Source of the DNA: Ramlibacter sp.
Lineage (GTDB): Bacteria; Pseudomonadota; Gammaproteobacteria; Burkholderiales; Burkholderiaceae_C
Direction of reading: 5' to 3'
NCBI GenBank assembly: GCA_019635435.1
Contig: JAHBZM010000001.1
Span: forward strand, 372,001 to 436,000
Length of the DNA stretch: 64,000 nucleotides
The position numbers and the translations under genes were made by a program. This document shows, piece after piece, positions 7,970 through 15,678 of this stretch. The notes beneath the pieces were generated by a model. It was given only the letters and a program-made list of their open reading frames with translations, did not search any database and was not told where the DNA came from. The stretch's first letter is position 1, and every line of letters begins with the position of its first letter.

Positions 7970-8007
7970 GCAGAAGCCAAGAATCCGTGGCACAAGGAAC
8001 CTTCCCC

Positions 8008-8625
8008 ATGACGCAACCCACCACGCTCCAGCCGGGCCATGCCCGTGCCAGCTTCACCCGCATGCAGGACAGCACCCAGGCCGACTGGCAGGCCATTGCG
8101 GGCGAGTTCATGCAGTTCAGCCGGGGCCTGCCCGACCGGGTGATGGCCCACCTCAAAATCCTTGAGGGCGACTACGGCGGCTTCCCGGTGGACCGCTATA
8201 CCCACTCGCTGCAGACCGCGACCCGCGCGCTGCGCGACGGCCGCGACGAGGAGTACGTGGTCTGCGCCCTGCTGCACGACATGGGCGACACGCTGGGTTC
8301 GTTCAACCACCCCGACATCGCCGCCGCCGTGCTCAAGCCTTTCGTGAGCGAGGCCAACCACTGGATGGTGCAGCACCACGGCATCTTCCAGGGCCATTAC
8401 TTCTTCCATCACATTGGCATGGACCGCGACATGCGCGAGCAGTTTCGTGGCCACCCGCACTTTGCGCGCACCGAGGAGTTCTGCGCGCTCTACGACAACC
8501 CGGCCTTCGACGCCCGGGCCGAGACCCTGCCGCTGCGCGAATTCGAACCGATGTTGCGCCGGCTGATGGCCCAACCCGTCAACACCATCTACAAACCCAC
8601 CCAGGCCGCCAAGGAGACCGCATGA
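8008..8625 (+). CDS. HD-domain protein (PhnZ/myo-inositol-oxygenase-like fold)
   Basis: A 205-residue protein. It carries HD-superfamily metal ligands: His in YTHSLQTATRA, the HD pair in LLHDMGD, then a row of histidines in QHHGIFQGHYFFHHIGMD. This His-rich pattern resembles mixed-valent diiron oxygenases such as PhnZ more than classic phosphohydrolases, but that is a tentative reading. The ATG at 8008 is preceded by AAGGAAC, so it is preferred over the GTG at 7987. Its stop overlaps the next start (ATGA), so the two products are probably made together. The substrate is unknown. Confidence 0.75.
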   Translation: MTQPTTLQPGHARASFTRMQDSTQADWQAIAGEFMQFSRGLPDRVMAHLKILEGDYGGFPVDRYTHSLQTATRALRDGRDEEYVVCALLHDMGDTLGSFNHPDIAAAVLKPFVSEANHWMVQHHGIFQGHYFFHHIGMDRDMREQFRGHPHFARTEEFCALYDNPAFDARAETLPLREFEPMLRRLMAQPVNTIYKPTQAAKETA

Positions 8626-9389
8626 ACATCGCCTCACTCAAGGAAGTCGTCAGCGCCGAGGAATGGGCGCTGCGCGTGGACCTCGCTGCCTGCTACCGCC
8701 TGGTGGCGCTGTATGGCTGGAGCGACCTGGTCTTCACGCACATCAGCGCCAAGCTGCCCGAGTCGGTCAGCGGGCCCGACCACCACTTCCTGATCAACCC
8801 CTATGGCCTGATGTTTGACGAAATCACGGCGTCCAGCCTGGTCAAGGTCGACGGCCAGTGCAACAAGGTGATCGACTCGCCCTTCCCGGTCAACCCGGCG
8901 GGCTTCAACATCCACAGCTGCATCCACGCGGCGCGGCCCGACGCCGGCTGCGTGCTGCACACCCACAGCCGCGCCGGCGTGGCCGTGAGCGCGCAAAAGG
9001 GCGGCGTGCTGCCCATCAGCCAGCAGAGCACCTTTGTGCTGGCCTCGCTGGCCTACCACGCCTACGAAGGCGTGGCCCTGCGCGAGGACGAAAAGCCCCG
9101 CCTCACGGCCGACCTGGGCGACGCCAATTTCCTGATGCTGCGCAACCACGGCCTGCTGACCGTGGGCCGCACCATTGCCGATGCGTTCCTGAGCATGTAC
9201 ACCTTCGAGAACACCTGCCGCATCCAGATCGACGCGCAGGCCGGTGGTGAGCTGGTGCAGGTGGACCCGCGCATCCTCAAGGGCATGGGCGAAGTCATGA
9301 AGACCGCCACCGCGGGCCAGGGCGCCAACATTGCCTGGCCCGCGCTGCTGCGCAAGGTCGAGCGCGCGGACCCGGGCTACAAGAACTGA
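8622..9389 (+). CDS. class II aldolase/adducin family protein
   Basis: A 255-residue protein. The zinc-binding histidines of class II aldolases are visible as VLHTHSRAG, and the N-terminal block GWSDLVFTHISAKLP is typical of the aldolase/adducin domain; a third His lies in RNHGLLTVG. Family members include fuculose-phosphate aldolase, ribulose-phosphate epimerase and non-catalytic adducin-like proteins. This one resembles the uncharacterised bacterial branch often simply named class II aldolase. It is translationally coupled to the HD-domain gene by a 4-bp ATGA overlap, which suggests a shared pathway. Confidence 0.88.
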   Translation: MNIASLKEVVSAEEWALRVDLAACYRLVALYGWSDLVFTHISAKLPESVSGPDHHFLINPYGLMFDEITASSLVKVDGQCNKVIDSPFPVNPAGFNIHSCIHAARPDAGCVLHTHSRAGVAVSAQKGGVLPISQQSTFVLASLAYHAYEGVALREDEKPRLTADLGDANFLMLRNHGLLTVGRTIADAFLSMYTFENTCRIQIDAQAGGELVQVDPRILKGMGEVMKTATAGQGANIAWPALLRKVERADPGYKN

Positions 9390-9420
9390 GCGAGCCGCAG
9401 AGGCGCGCCGGCCGGGGCGC

Positions 9421-10257
9421 TCAGGCGTCCTCGGCCAGCAGTTCGGCCTGCACGCGCAGCTGTGTCTCGCGGTCGCGCTCGTTCACGAAGATTTCCATGC
9501 GCGTCATGTTCACCGCGCCATAGATGGTGCTGAAGGCCACGTCCTTGGCATCGCTGCCCGTGCCGATGCGCACCAGCCGCTCCGGCTGCGCCATGCCCGT
9601 GGGGTCAAACAGCACCCAGCGGCCGCCGAGCCAGGCTTCAAACATGGCGTGGAAGTCCTGCGGCGGTTCGTCAAACCAGACATAGCCCACCACCAGCCGC
9701 GCCGGGACGTTCAGCGCCCGGCACAGCGTGATGCCCAGGTGCGCAAAGTCCCGGCACACGCCGGCGCGCTGCACGAACACGTCGCGCGCCGTGGTCATGG
9801 GGCCGGTGCTGCCCGGCAGGTAGGTGATCGAGTTGTGCAGCCACTGCTCCACCGCCCTGATGCGGCCCATGCCCGGCGGCAGGTGGCCAAACAGCTGCTG
9901 GGCCGCGCGCGACAGCGCATCGGACTCGCAGAACCGTGTGGGCATCAGGTATCGCAACACCGGATCGGGGATCTGGTGCACCGGCCCTTCGTCCAGGTCC
10001 TCGGGCACCGGCTGGGGCTCCAGCATGACGTCGGCCTGGTAGTTGACCATCAGCGGGCCCACGGGCGCCTCGAAGCGGATGAACCGGTTGCCTTCCAGCG
10101 CGTCATTGAAGCCATGCACCGACACGCCCGACGACACGGCCAGCCGCTCGCTTAGCAGGGTCTGGCCGGGCAGCTGGGCCGCCTCGATGTTGAAACAGAA
10201 ATGCGCTGGCGCGAGTACGTCGTACTCCAGCACCACCTCCACGGTGGAGCGCGGCAT
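9421..10257 (-). CDS. transglutaminase-like family protein
   Basis: A 278-residue protein. It has an N-terminal beta-rich transglutaminase-associated region and a core with the catalytic Cys in RAGVCRDFAHLGITLCRAL, a His in FHAMFEAWLG and an Asp in LFDPTG: the Cys-His-Asp triad of the transglutaminase/protease superfamily. There is no signal peptide. The ATG at 10257 overlaps the stop of the upstream DUF1328 gene by one base. Members are thought to be proteases or amidases rather than true transglutaminases; the substrate is unknown. Confidence 0.85.
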   Translation of the reverse strand: MPRSTVEVVLEYDVLAPAHFCFNIEAAQLPGQTLLSERLAVSSGVSVHGFNDALEGNRFIRFEAPVGPLMVNYQADVMLEPQPVPEDLDEGPVHQIPDPVLRYLMPTRFCESDALSRAAQQLFGHLPPGMGRIRAVEQWLHNSITYLPGSTGPMTTARDVFVQRAGVCRDFAHLGITLCRALNVPARLVVGYVWFDEPPQDFHAMFEAWLGGRWVLFDPTGMAQPERLVRIGTGSDAKDVAFSTIYGAVNMTRMEIFVNERDRETQLRVQAELLAEDA

Positions 10258-10442
10258 CAGTCCAGCACCTTCTTGGCGGCGCCCACGCCCAGCGCGGCCA
10301 GGACCACGAAGACCACGGCAATCACCAGGAACAGGCCGAACAGGATCTTCGCGATGCCCGCGGCGCCGGCGGCAATGCCGCCAAAGCCCAAGGCCGCGGC
10401 AATCAGCGAAATCAGGGCAAAAATCAGGGCGTACTTCAGCAT
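10257..10442 (-). CDS. DUF1328 small membrane protein
   Basis: A 61-residue protein, almost entirely two hydrophobic helices (MLKYALIFALISLIAAALG... and LFGLFLVIAVVFVVLAALG), which is the DUF1328/YtjA family pattern. Such proteins are widespread, stress-associated and of unknown function. The start at 10442 follows an AAAGGAGCC ribosome-binding site and is preferred over a frame start at 10463. Its stop overlaps the start of the transglutaminase-like gene. The GTCCTACAGC element at 10539-10548 lies about 97 bp upstream in the sense direction. Confidence 0.88.
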   Translation of the reverse strand: MLKYALIFALISLIAAALGFGGIAAGAAGIAKILFGLFLVIAVVFVVLAALGVGAAKKVLD

Positions 10443-10538
10443 GAGAGGCTCCTTTCGCGGCATGAAGCCGCAGCAATGACACTGCCTCCCATGCTAGGAA
10501 AACCGCGCGTTCGCATTGATCAGCCGCCGTCGCACGGC

Positions 10539-10548
10539 GCTGTAGGAC
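10539..10548 (-). promoter_or_regulatory. shared GTCCTACAGC element, copy 1
   Basis: Read on the minus strand the sequence is GTCCTACAGC, about 97 bp before the DUF1328 start codon. The identical 10-mer occurs at 45367, 46367 and 50861, each in intergenic DNA and pointing toward an envelope-related gene. Element type (activator site or promoter part) is unknown. Confidence 0.5.
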
Positions 10549-10581
10549 AAGCCGCTGTTCATGCGCGGCTGCCTGCGGGGA

Positions 10582-11886
10582 CTAACGGCCCAACAGGCCC
10601 TTGAGGCCCTGCCCCAGCCGGTCACCCAGCTTGGCGCCAGCGCCGGTGCCCACGCCCGGCAGCACCGCCGTACCCAGCGCCGCGCCCAGCAGCGCCCCGC
10701 GCGTGAGCGTGACCTCCGGGGCGTCCAGCGTGCCGCCCACCACCAGCGGCACGCCCACGGCATGGCCCACCGCGCGCGCGGCCAGGTCCACGGCAATCCG
10801 CCCGCTGAGTTCGCGCTGCGGCGACACCGAGACATTGCCACTGGCGGTCAGCGCCCCCGAACTGGCCACCAGCTGGGTCAACTGGATGGCCCGGCCCTGC
10901 GTGGTGACCTGTCCGGCCAGTGTGTCCAGCCGGGTCACGCCACCGCGGCTCAGGCCCACGGTCCTCACGGCCTTGGCCAGATCAATCCCGTGCAGCACCG
11001 CATCGCGGACCGTGAAGCGGGTCTGCGTCTGCAGCACCGCCAGCAGGTCCCCGGCGCGCGCGGCGCGCGCCTGCAGGGTGGTGGAGGCCTCGAGCTTGCC
11101 GCTCAGGGGCGCCTGCGCCCCGGACGCCGGCGCGGCCAGCGCTGCAACCTCCACGCCCGAGGTGTCCAGCTTGCCCCTCAGCATCAGGTCCGGCCCGCCT
11201 TCGAGCTGCGCCAGCGTGACCGAGCCGCGCACCGTGCCACCCCCGATGGCCATTTCCAGGCCCCAGTCGCGCGCGCCCGAATTGGCACGGCGCAGGTTCA
11301 CGCGCGAGCCTTCCAGGCGGCCCCGGACCACGTGAAGATCCACATCGCCCGGCAGGCCGTCGTCGTCCATGCGGGCCCTGGCATCCACCGTGCTGCGGTG
11401 GCCGGCCTTGTCGATCCAGGTCAGCTGCTGCAACAGCATGCGGCGCGGCAGTGCGCCGGAGTTTTCAGCCTTTTGGCCCGGGAGTCCAGCAGCGGCGGGC
11501 ACTTTGCGCTCTCTTTTTTGTAGCGCATCGAGCAGGGCCTCAACCCCCTTCTGGGGCAGCTGCGCGTCGCGCACCACCAGCGTGGCCACCTCCAGCCGGC
11601 CCGCCAGCAGCGGGCCCCAGGCCGGGCGCGCCTGGACCCGCCCCAGGGTCAGCGGCGGCAGGGTCTTCAAGGCCACATCGTCCAGCGTGACCGCCGGCAG
11701 GGGCCACAGGGTCACCGACATGGCGGCAAACGTCACCGGCACGCCCAGTGCCTGCTGCGCAGCAGCCTGCGCGCGGTCCCGGAAATCGGCGCTCGCCAGC
11801 CAGCGCTGCAGGGCCAGGCCGGCCAGACCCGCCGTCAGCAGCCCTGCCACCACGAGGCCCAGCAAGATTTTGAAGATTCGGGACAT
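10582..11886 (-). CDS. AsmA-like membrane-anchored protein
   Basis: A 434-residue protein. A single N-terminal membrane anchor (ILLGLVVAGLLTAGLAGLAL) is followed by an AsmA-type amphipathic beta-rich body; the pattern VTLWPLPAVTLDDVAL and the C-terminal AsmA_2-like block are typical. AsmA family proteins are thought to form hydrophobic-groove bridges that move phospholipids to the outer membrane. The start at 11886 gives MSRIFKILLG; 28 upstream in-frame residues are rejected. Residues about 121-143 (rich in K, R, E, P, A) are encoded by an inverted copy of the dispersed repeat seen elsewhere in the window. Confidence 0.82.
   Translation of the reverse strand: MSRIFKILLGLVVAGLLTAGLAGLALQRWLASADFRDRAQAAAQQALGVPVTFAAMSVTLWPLPAVTLDDVALKTLPPLTLGRVQARPAWGPLLAGRLEVATLVVRDAQLPQKGVEALLDALQKRERKVPAAAGLPGQKAENSGALPRRMLLQQLTWIDKAGHRSTVDARARMDDDGLPGDVDLHVVRGRLEGSRVNLRRANSGARDWGLEMAIGGGTVRGSVTLAQLEGGPDLMLRGKLDTSGVEVAALAAPASGAQAPLSGKLEASTTLQARAARAGDLLAVLQTQTRFTVRDAVLHGIDLAKAVRTVGLSRGGVTRLDTLAGQVTTQGRAIQLTQLVASSGALTASGNVSVSPQRELSGRIAVDLAARAVGHAVGVPLVVGGTLDAPEVTLTRGALLGAALGTAVLPGVGTGAGAKLGDRLGQGLKGLLGR
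11464..11527. repeat. dispersed repeat copy inside the AsmA-like gene (inverted, diverged)
   Basis: The + strand contains GGGAGTCCAGC, then GGGCACTTTGCGCT and TTTTTTGTAGCGC, which aligns with the reverse complement of the repeat at 812-878. It lies fully within an open reading frame without breaking it, encoding about 22 residues in a likely loop. Confidence 0.6.
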
Positions 11887-11968
11887 GCGCCATTGTGAGC
11901 ACGAATTCGCCGCACCCGCTAGCATGCGCCAACGGCACTCGCCGCCAACCGACCTCAAAGGAAACACC

Positions 11969-12577
11969 ATGAAGCTCTATTACTCCCCCGGCGCCTGCTC
12001 GCTGTCGCCGCACATCGCACTGCGCGAAGCCGGCATCGCCTTCGAAGCCGTCAAGGCCCCCACCAAAACCCACCAGCTCGACGATGGCACCGACTACTAC
12101 ACCATCAACCCGCTGGGTTATGTACCGCTGCTGGAACTCGACGACGGCACCCGCCTGCGCGAGGGCCCGGCCATCGTGCAGTACATCGCCGACCAGGCCC
12201 CCGCCAAAAACCTGGCCCCCGCCAATGGCACCCTGCCGCGCTACCGCCTGCAGGAGTGGCTCACCTTCATCGGCACCGAGGTCCACAAGGGCTTCAGCCC
12301 GCTGTTCAACCCCGCCATGCCCGAGGAGGCCAAGACGCTCGCCAAGGAGCGCCTGGCCACCCGCCTCAAGTGGGTGGACGGCGAACTCGCGGGCAAGCAG
12401 TATCTGATGGGTGAGGCTTTCAGCGTGGCCGACGGCTACCTGTTCACCGTGACCAACTGGGCCAAGCCCGTGGGCGTGGACCTGTCGGGCTACCCCAACC
12501 TGCTGGCCTACCGCGAACGTGTGGGCGCCCGCCCCGCTGTGCAGGAAGCCATGAAGGCCGAAGGCCTGCTCAAGTAG
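11969..12577 (+). CDS. gstA: beta-class glutathione S-transferase
   Basis: A 202-residue protein. It begins MKLYYSPGACSLSPHIALRE, with Cys10 in the place of the catalytic cysteine of beta-class GSTs (Proteus GST B1-1 type). A thioredoxin-like N-terminal domain (cis-Pro in GYVPLLEL, EGPAIVQYIAD for gamma-glutamyl binding) is followed by an all-helical C-terminal domain. It conjugates or exchanges glutathione with electrophiles in the cytosol. AAAGGAAAC precedes the ATG. The 3' end overlaps the convergent MFS gene by 8 bp. Confidence 0.93.
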   Translation: MKLYYSPGACSLSPHIALREAGIAFEAVKAPTKTHQLDDGTDYYTINPLGYVPLLELDDGTRLREGPAIVQYIADQAPAKNLAPANGTLPRYRLQEWLTFIGTEVHKGFSPLFNPAMPEEAKTLAKERLATRLKWVDGELAGKQYLMGEAFSVADGYLFTVTNWAKPVGVDLSGYPNLLAYRERVGARPAVQEAMKAEGLLK

Positions 12578-13823
12578 CCAGCGGCCGCTGGCGCGCCGCC
12601 ATCAGCGCGCCAGCCCACAGCGCCACGGCCGAATACACCAGCCCGCGCGCCAGGCCCCCGGGCCCGTCGGCGATCCAGCCCACCACGGTGGGCCCGACGA
12701 TCTGGCCGGCCGCAAACACGATCGTGAAGGCGCTGATGCCCGCCGCCCACAGGGCCGGCGACAGGTTGTGCCGCACCAGCGCCGTGGTCGACGCCACCAC
12801 CGACAAAAACACCGCGCCAAACACCGCGCCCGAAAGCAGCACCAGCGGCCAGACCGAGGTCAGCGCCGGCAGCAGCGTGGCAGCTCCCAGCAGCGCATTG
12901 AGTGTGGCCAGCGCCTGGCCGCCCCGGCTGCGGTCCAGCAGCCCGGCCCAGATGCGCGACGAGGCCAGCACCGCGAGCCCCAGCAGCGCGTAGAACAGCG
13001 TCACGGCGGCCGCCCCCGCGCCCTGCTCGCGCAGCAGGGCGATCACAAAGGTCATGTAGCCGATGTAGCCCACGCCAAACAGGCCATAGCCCGCCAGCGC
13101 CGGGGCAAACGGGCGCCAGCGGAAGGCCGGCGGCGCCCCTGCGGCGGCCGCCGCCACGGGCACGGCCAGGCCTTGCAGCTGCCGAGCAGGCCAGGCCAGC
13201 GCCGCGGTCGCGGCCAGGCACACCAGGGCCAGCGCCCACCAGGCCCAGGACCAGCCGTGCGGCACCCTGGCGGCCGCGCCGAGCATGGCCGGCACCAACA
13301 GCGCCGACGCCATGATGCCCAGTCCGGTGCCGCCGTAATACAGCCCGATCAGCAGGCCGCTGCGCCGCGGTTGCAGCGCACCAAGGCGGGCCGCCAGCAG
13401 CCCGCCCGCGATGAACACAAAGGCGCTGGCCATGCCGGCCAGCAGGCGTTGCGCCAGCAGCGGCGCGGCCTGCGTGAAGAAGCCGCTCAGCCCCATGAAC
13501 AGGCTGGCCAGCACCGCGCCGCCCAGCAGCACGCGCGACACCCCCAGCCGGGCCATCAGCCGCGGCGTGACCAGCGCGCCCAGCAGGTAGCCCAGCGCAT
13601 TGGCCGTGTTCATGGCGCCCGCCAGCGCGTAGGACCATTGCAGGTCGGCCCGCATGGGCGGCAGCAGCAGGCCATAGGCAAACCGGGTGATGCCCAGGGA
13701 AATGGCGGCGCCCAGCGACAGCGCAAGCGCCAGCCACAGCACGGTGCCCTCGGTGGGGCTGGGCGTTGCGCAATCGGGCGCAGGGGTGGACGCGACAGGG
13801 ACGTCTGGGGACATGGGGTCCAT
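12570..13823 (-). CDS. YbfB/YjiJ-family MFS transporter
   Basis: A 417-residue protein with about twelve hydrophobic segments. The motif LGITRFAYGLLLPPMRADL in the first helix is typical of the YbfB/YjiJ branch of the major facilitator superfamily. The N-terminal tail of about 28 residues is polar and proline-rich; a second ATG three codons downstream (13814) is also possible. It converges on the GST gene with an 8-bp overlap. Substrate unknown; the branch is usually annotated only as MFS. Confidence 0.88.
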   Translation of the reverse strand: MDPMSPDVPVASTPAPDCATPSPTEGTVLWLALALSLGAAISLGITRFAYGLLLPPMRADLQWSYALAGAMNTANALGYLLGALVTPRLMARLGVSRVLLGGAVLASLFMGLSGFFTQAAPLLAQRLLAGMASAFVFIAGGLLAARLGALQPRRSGLLIGLYYGGTGLGIMASALLVPAMLGAAARVPHGWSWAWWALALVCLAATAALAWPARQLQGLAVPVAAAAAGAPPAFRWRPFAPALAGYGLFGVGYIGYMTFVIALLREQGAGAAAVTLFYALLGLAVLASSRIWAGLLDRSRGGQALATLNALLGAATLLPALTSVWPLVLLSGAVFGAVFLSVVASTTALVRHNLSPALWAAGISAFTIVFAAGQIVGPTVVGWIADGPGGLARGLVYSAVALWAGALMAARQRPLAT

Positions 13824-13940
13824 TGTGGGTCAGGCGACGGTGCGGCGCCGGCCTACTCCAGAACGCGGCATCCTGCCCGTGGCAGGGCCTTTGGAACGAG
13901 GCTACCCTGAAGCCAGGTTTGAACCTCCCGGAGAACACCC

Positions 13941-15044
13941 ATGCCTTCCCTGTTTGACCCCCTGAAAGTGGGCGCCCTGCGCCTGCCCAACCGCATCGTC
14001 ATGGCCCCGCTCACGCGCAACCGCGCGCCCGGCGCCGTGCCCACCCCACTGATGGCCGAGTACTACAGCCAGCGCGCCAGCGCCGGGCTGCTGATCACCG
14101 AGGCCACGGCCATCAGCCACCAGGGCCAGGGCTACGCCGACGTGCCCGGCCTGTACGGCACCGAGCAGCTGGACGGCTGGAAGAAGGTGACCGACGCCGT
14201 GCACGCCGAAGGTGGCCGCATCGTGGTGCAGCTGTGGCACGTGGGGCGCGTCTCGCATGTGGACCTGCAGCCCGACGGCCAGAAACCCGTCGCGCCCTCG
14301 GCCATCGCGGCCCGGACCAAAACCTACCTGATCAAGGACGGGGTGGGCAGCTTTGTGGAAACGTCCGAGCCCCGCGCGCTGGACGCCGCCGAGCTGCCGG
14401 GCATCGTGCAGGACTTCCGCCATGCGGCGCGCCACGCGGTCACCACCGCCGGCTTTGACGGCGTGGAGGTGCACGGCGCCAACGGCTACCTGCTCGACCA
14501 GTTCCTCAAGACCGGTTCCAACCAGCGCACCGACGACTATGGCGGCAGCATCGAAAACCGGGCCCGCCTGCTGCTGGAAGTCATGCGCGCCATCACCGCG
14601 GAGATCGGCGGCGAGCGCACCGGCCTGCGGCTGTCGCCCGTGACGCCGGCCAATGACGTGGTCGACGACGACCCGCAGGCGCTGTTTGACTACGTGGTGC
14701 GCGAACTCGCGCCGCTCCAGCTGGCCTACATCCACATCATTGAAGGCGCCACCGGTGGCCCGCGCGAAATCCCCGACCGCCCGTTCGACTACGCCGCCTT
14801 GCAGGACGCCTATCGCAGCGCCGGCGGCCAGGCCGCCTGGATGGTCAACAACGGCTACGACCAGCCCCTGGCCGAACACGCCATGGCCGGCCACGCCGAC
14901 CTGGTGGCCTTCGGCAAGCCTTTCATCGCCAACCCGGATCTGGTGCACCGCCTGCGTGAAGGCGCGCCGTTGAACACGCCTGACAAGGCCACCTTTTACG
15001 GGGGTGGCGCCAGGGGTTACACCGACTACCCGGCCATGGCCTGA
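13941..15044 (+). CDS. nemA: alkene reductase of the Old Yellow Enzyme family (NemA-like)
   Basis: A 367-residue TIM-barrel flavoprotein. It starts MPSLFDPLKVGALRLPNRIV, contains QLWHVGRVSH, the active-site HGANGYLLDQFL, and RTDDYGGSIENR, all hallmarks of NemA/OYE. It uses FMN and NADPH to reduce activated C=C bonds, maleimides and nitro esters. The ATG at 13941 is preceded by GGAGAACACCC. It ends 4 bp before the convergent hemerythrin gene. The preceding 117-bp gap holds only its likely promoter. Confidence 0.95.
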   Translation: MPSLFDPLKVGALRLPNRIVMAPLTRNRAPGAVPTPLMAEYYSQRASAGLLITEATAISHQGQGYADVPGLYGTEQLDGWKKVTDAVHAEGGRIVVQLWHVGRVSHVDLQPDGQKPVAPSAIAARTKTYLIKDGVGSFVETSEPRALDAAELPGIVQDFRHAARHAVTTAGFDGVEVHGANGYLLDQFLKTGSNQRTDDYGGSIENRARLLLEVMRAITAEIGGERTGLRLSPVTPANDVVDDDPQALFDYVVRELAPLQLAYIHIIEGATGGPREIPDRPFDYAALQDAYRSAGGQAAWMVNNGYDQPLAEHAMAGHADLVAFGKPFIANPDLVHRLREGAPLNTPDKATFYGGGARGYTDYPAMA

Positions 15045-15048
15045 GTGC

Positions 15049-15633
15049 TCAGGCGCCGCCCACACCGATCGGCGCCGGCGCTTTCATCACAATCCGCGTG
15101 AACAGGCGGTCATAGACCGGGTCGCGCGGCTGGGTCCCGGTGAGGGGGTCGCAGTGGCTGGCAAAGGCCGCGTCGAGCGCGGCCCAGTCATCCGCCCCGA
15201 GCACGCGCTGGGCCACCGGCAGCACCTCCTGCTCTTCCACCCGCATGTGTTCGAGGTAGAAGGTCACGTAGCGGTCCACCGCCTCCGTGAACGCCGGTCG
15301 CCGGCCGTCGCCCAGCAGCTCCCAGGCCAGCAGCAGGTGCTGCAGGTCGCGCACCGCGCCTTCGCCGCGCATGTGCTCCCGCTCCAGCCGTTCGATCACC
15401 GGCATCAACGCCGGGGCAAGGCGCGCCACCTTGGGGAACAGCAGGTCGGATTCCTTGGGATGGTGCAGGCGCTCGGGAAACTCGTCGATGTAAAACAGCA
15501 TCGCGCGCAGCACGTCAAAGAAGCGCTCGGGCTCGTCGCCCGGGCCCCGCTGCACCATCAGCAGCAGCGAGCGCAGCACCGCCGCCACGGCCCGGTGCTC
15601 GTCAAGGATGGTGCGGATGCTGGTGTGCGTCAT
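15049..15633 (-). CDS. hemerythrin-domain protein
   Basis: A 194-residue helical protein. It shows the hemerythrin/HHE diiron ligand pattern: H13 in LDEHRAV, the HHPKESDLLFP segment, EREHMRGEG and FYLEHMRVEEQEVLP. Hemerythrin-like proteins bind oxygen or NO or handle iron. It follows copA on the same strand after a 45-bp gap, but no copper ligands specific to the system are seen. Start ATG at 15633. The family is certain; the physiological role is not. Confidence 0.9.
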   Translation of the reverse strand: MTHTSIRTILDEHRAVAAVLRSLLLMVQRGPGDEPERFFDVLRAMLFYIDEFPERLHHPKESDLLFPKVARLAPALMPVIERLEREHMRGEGAVRDLQHLLLAWELLGDGRRPAFTEAVDRYVTFYLEHMRVEEQEVLPVAQRVLGADDWAALDAAFASHCDPLTGTQPRDPVYDRLFTRIVMKAPAPIGVGGA

Positions 15634-15678
15634 GGAACCAAGCGTCCCACGCCGGCCGCCCCCGGCCTTTGACGCAGA

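Noticed and set aside
13620..13640. GTAGGAC inside the MFS transporter gene
   Set aside because: Lies within coding sequence, with only seven of ten bases of the shared element.
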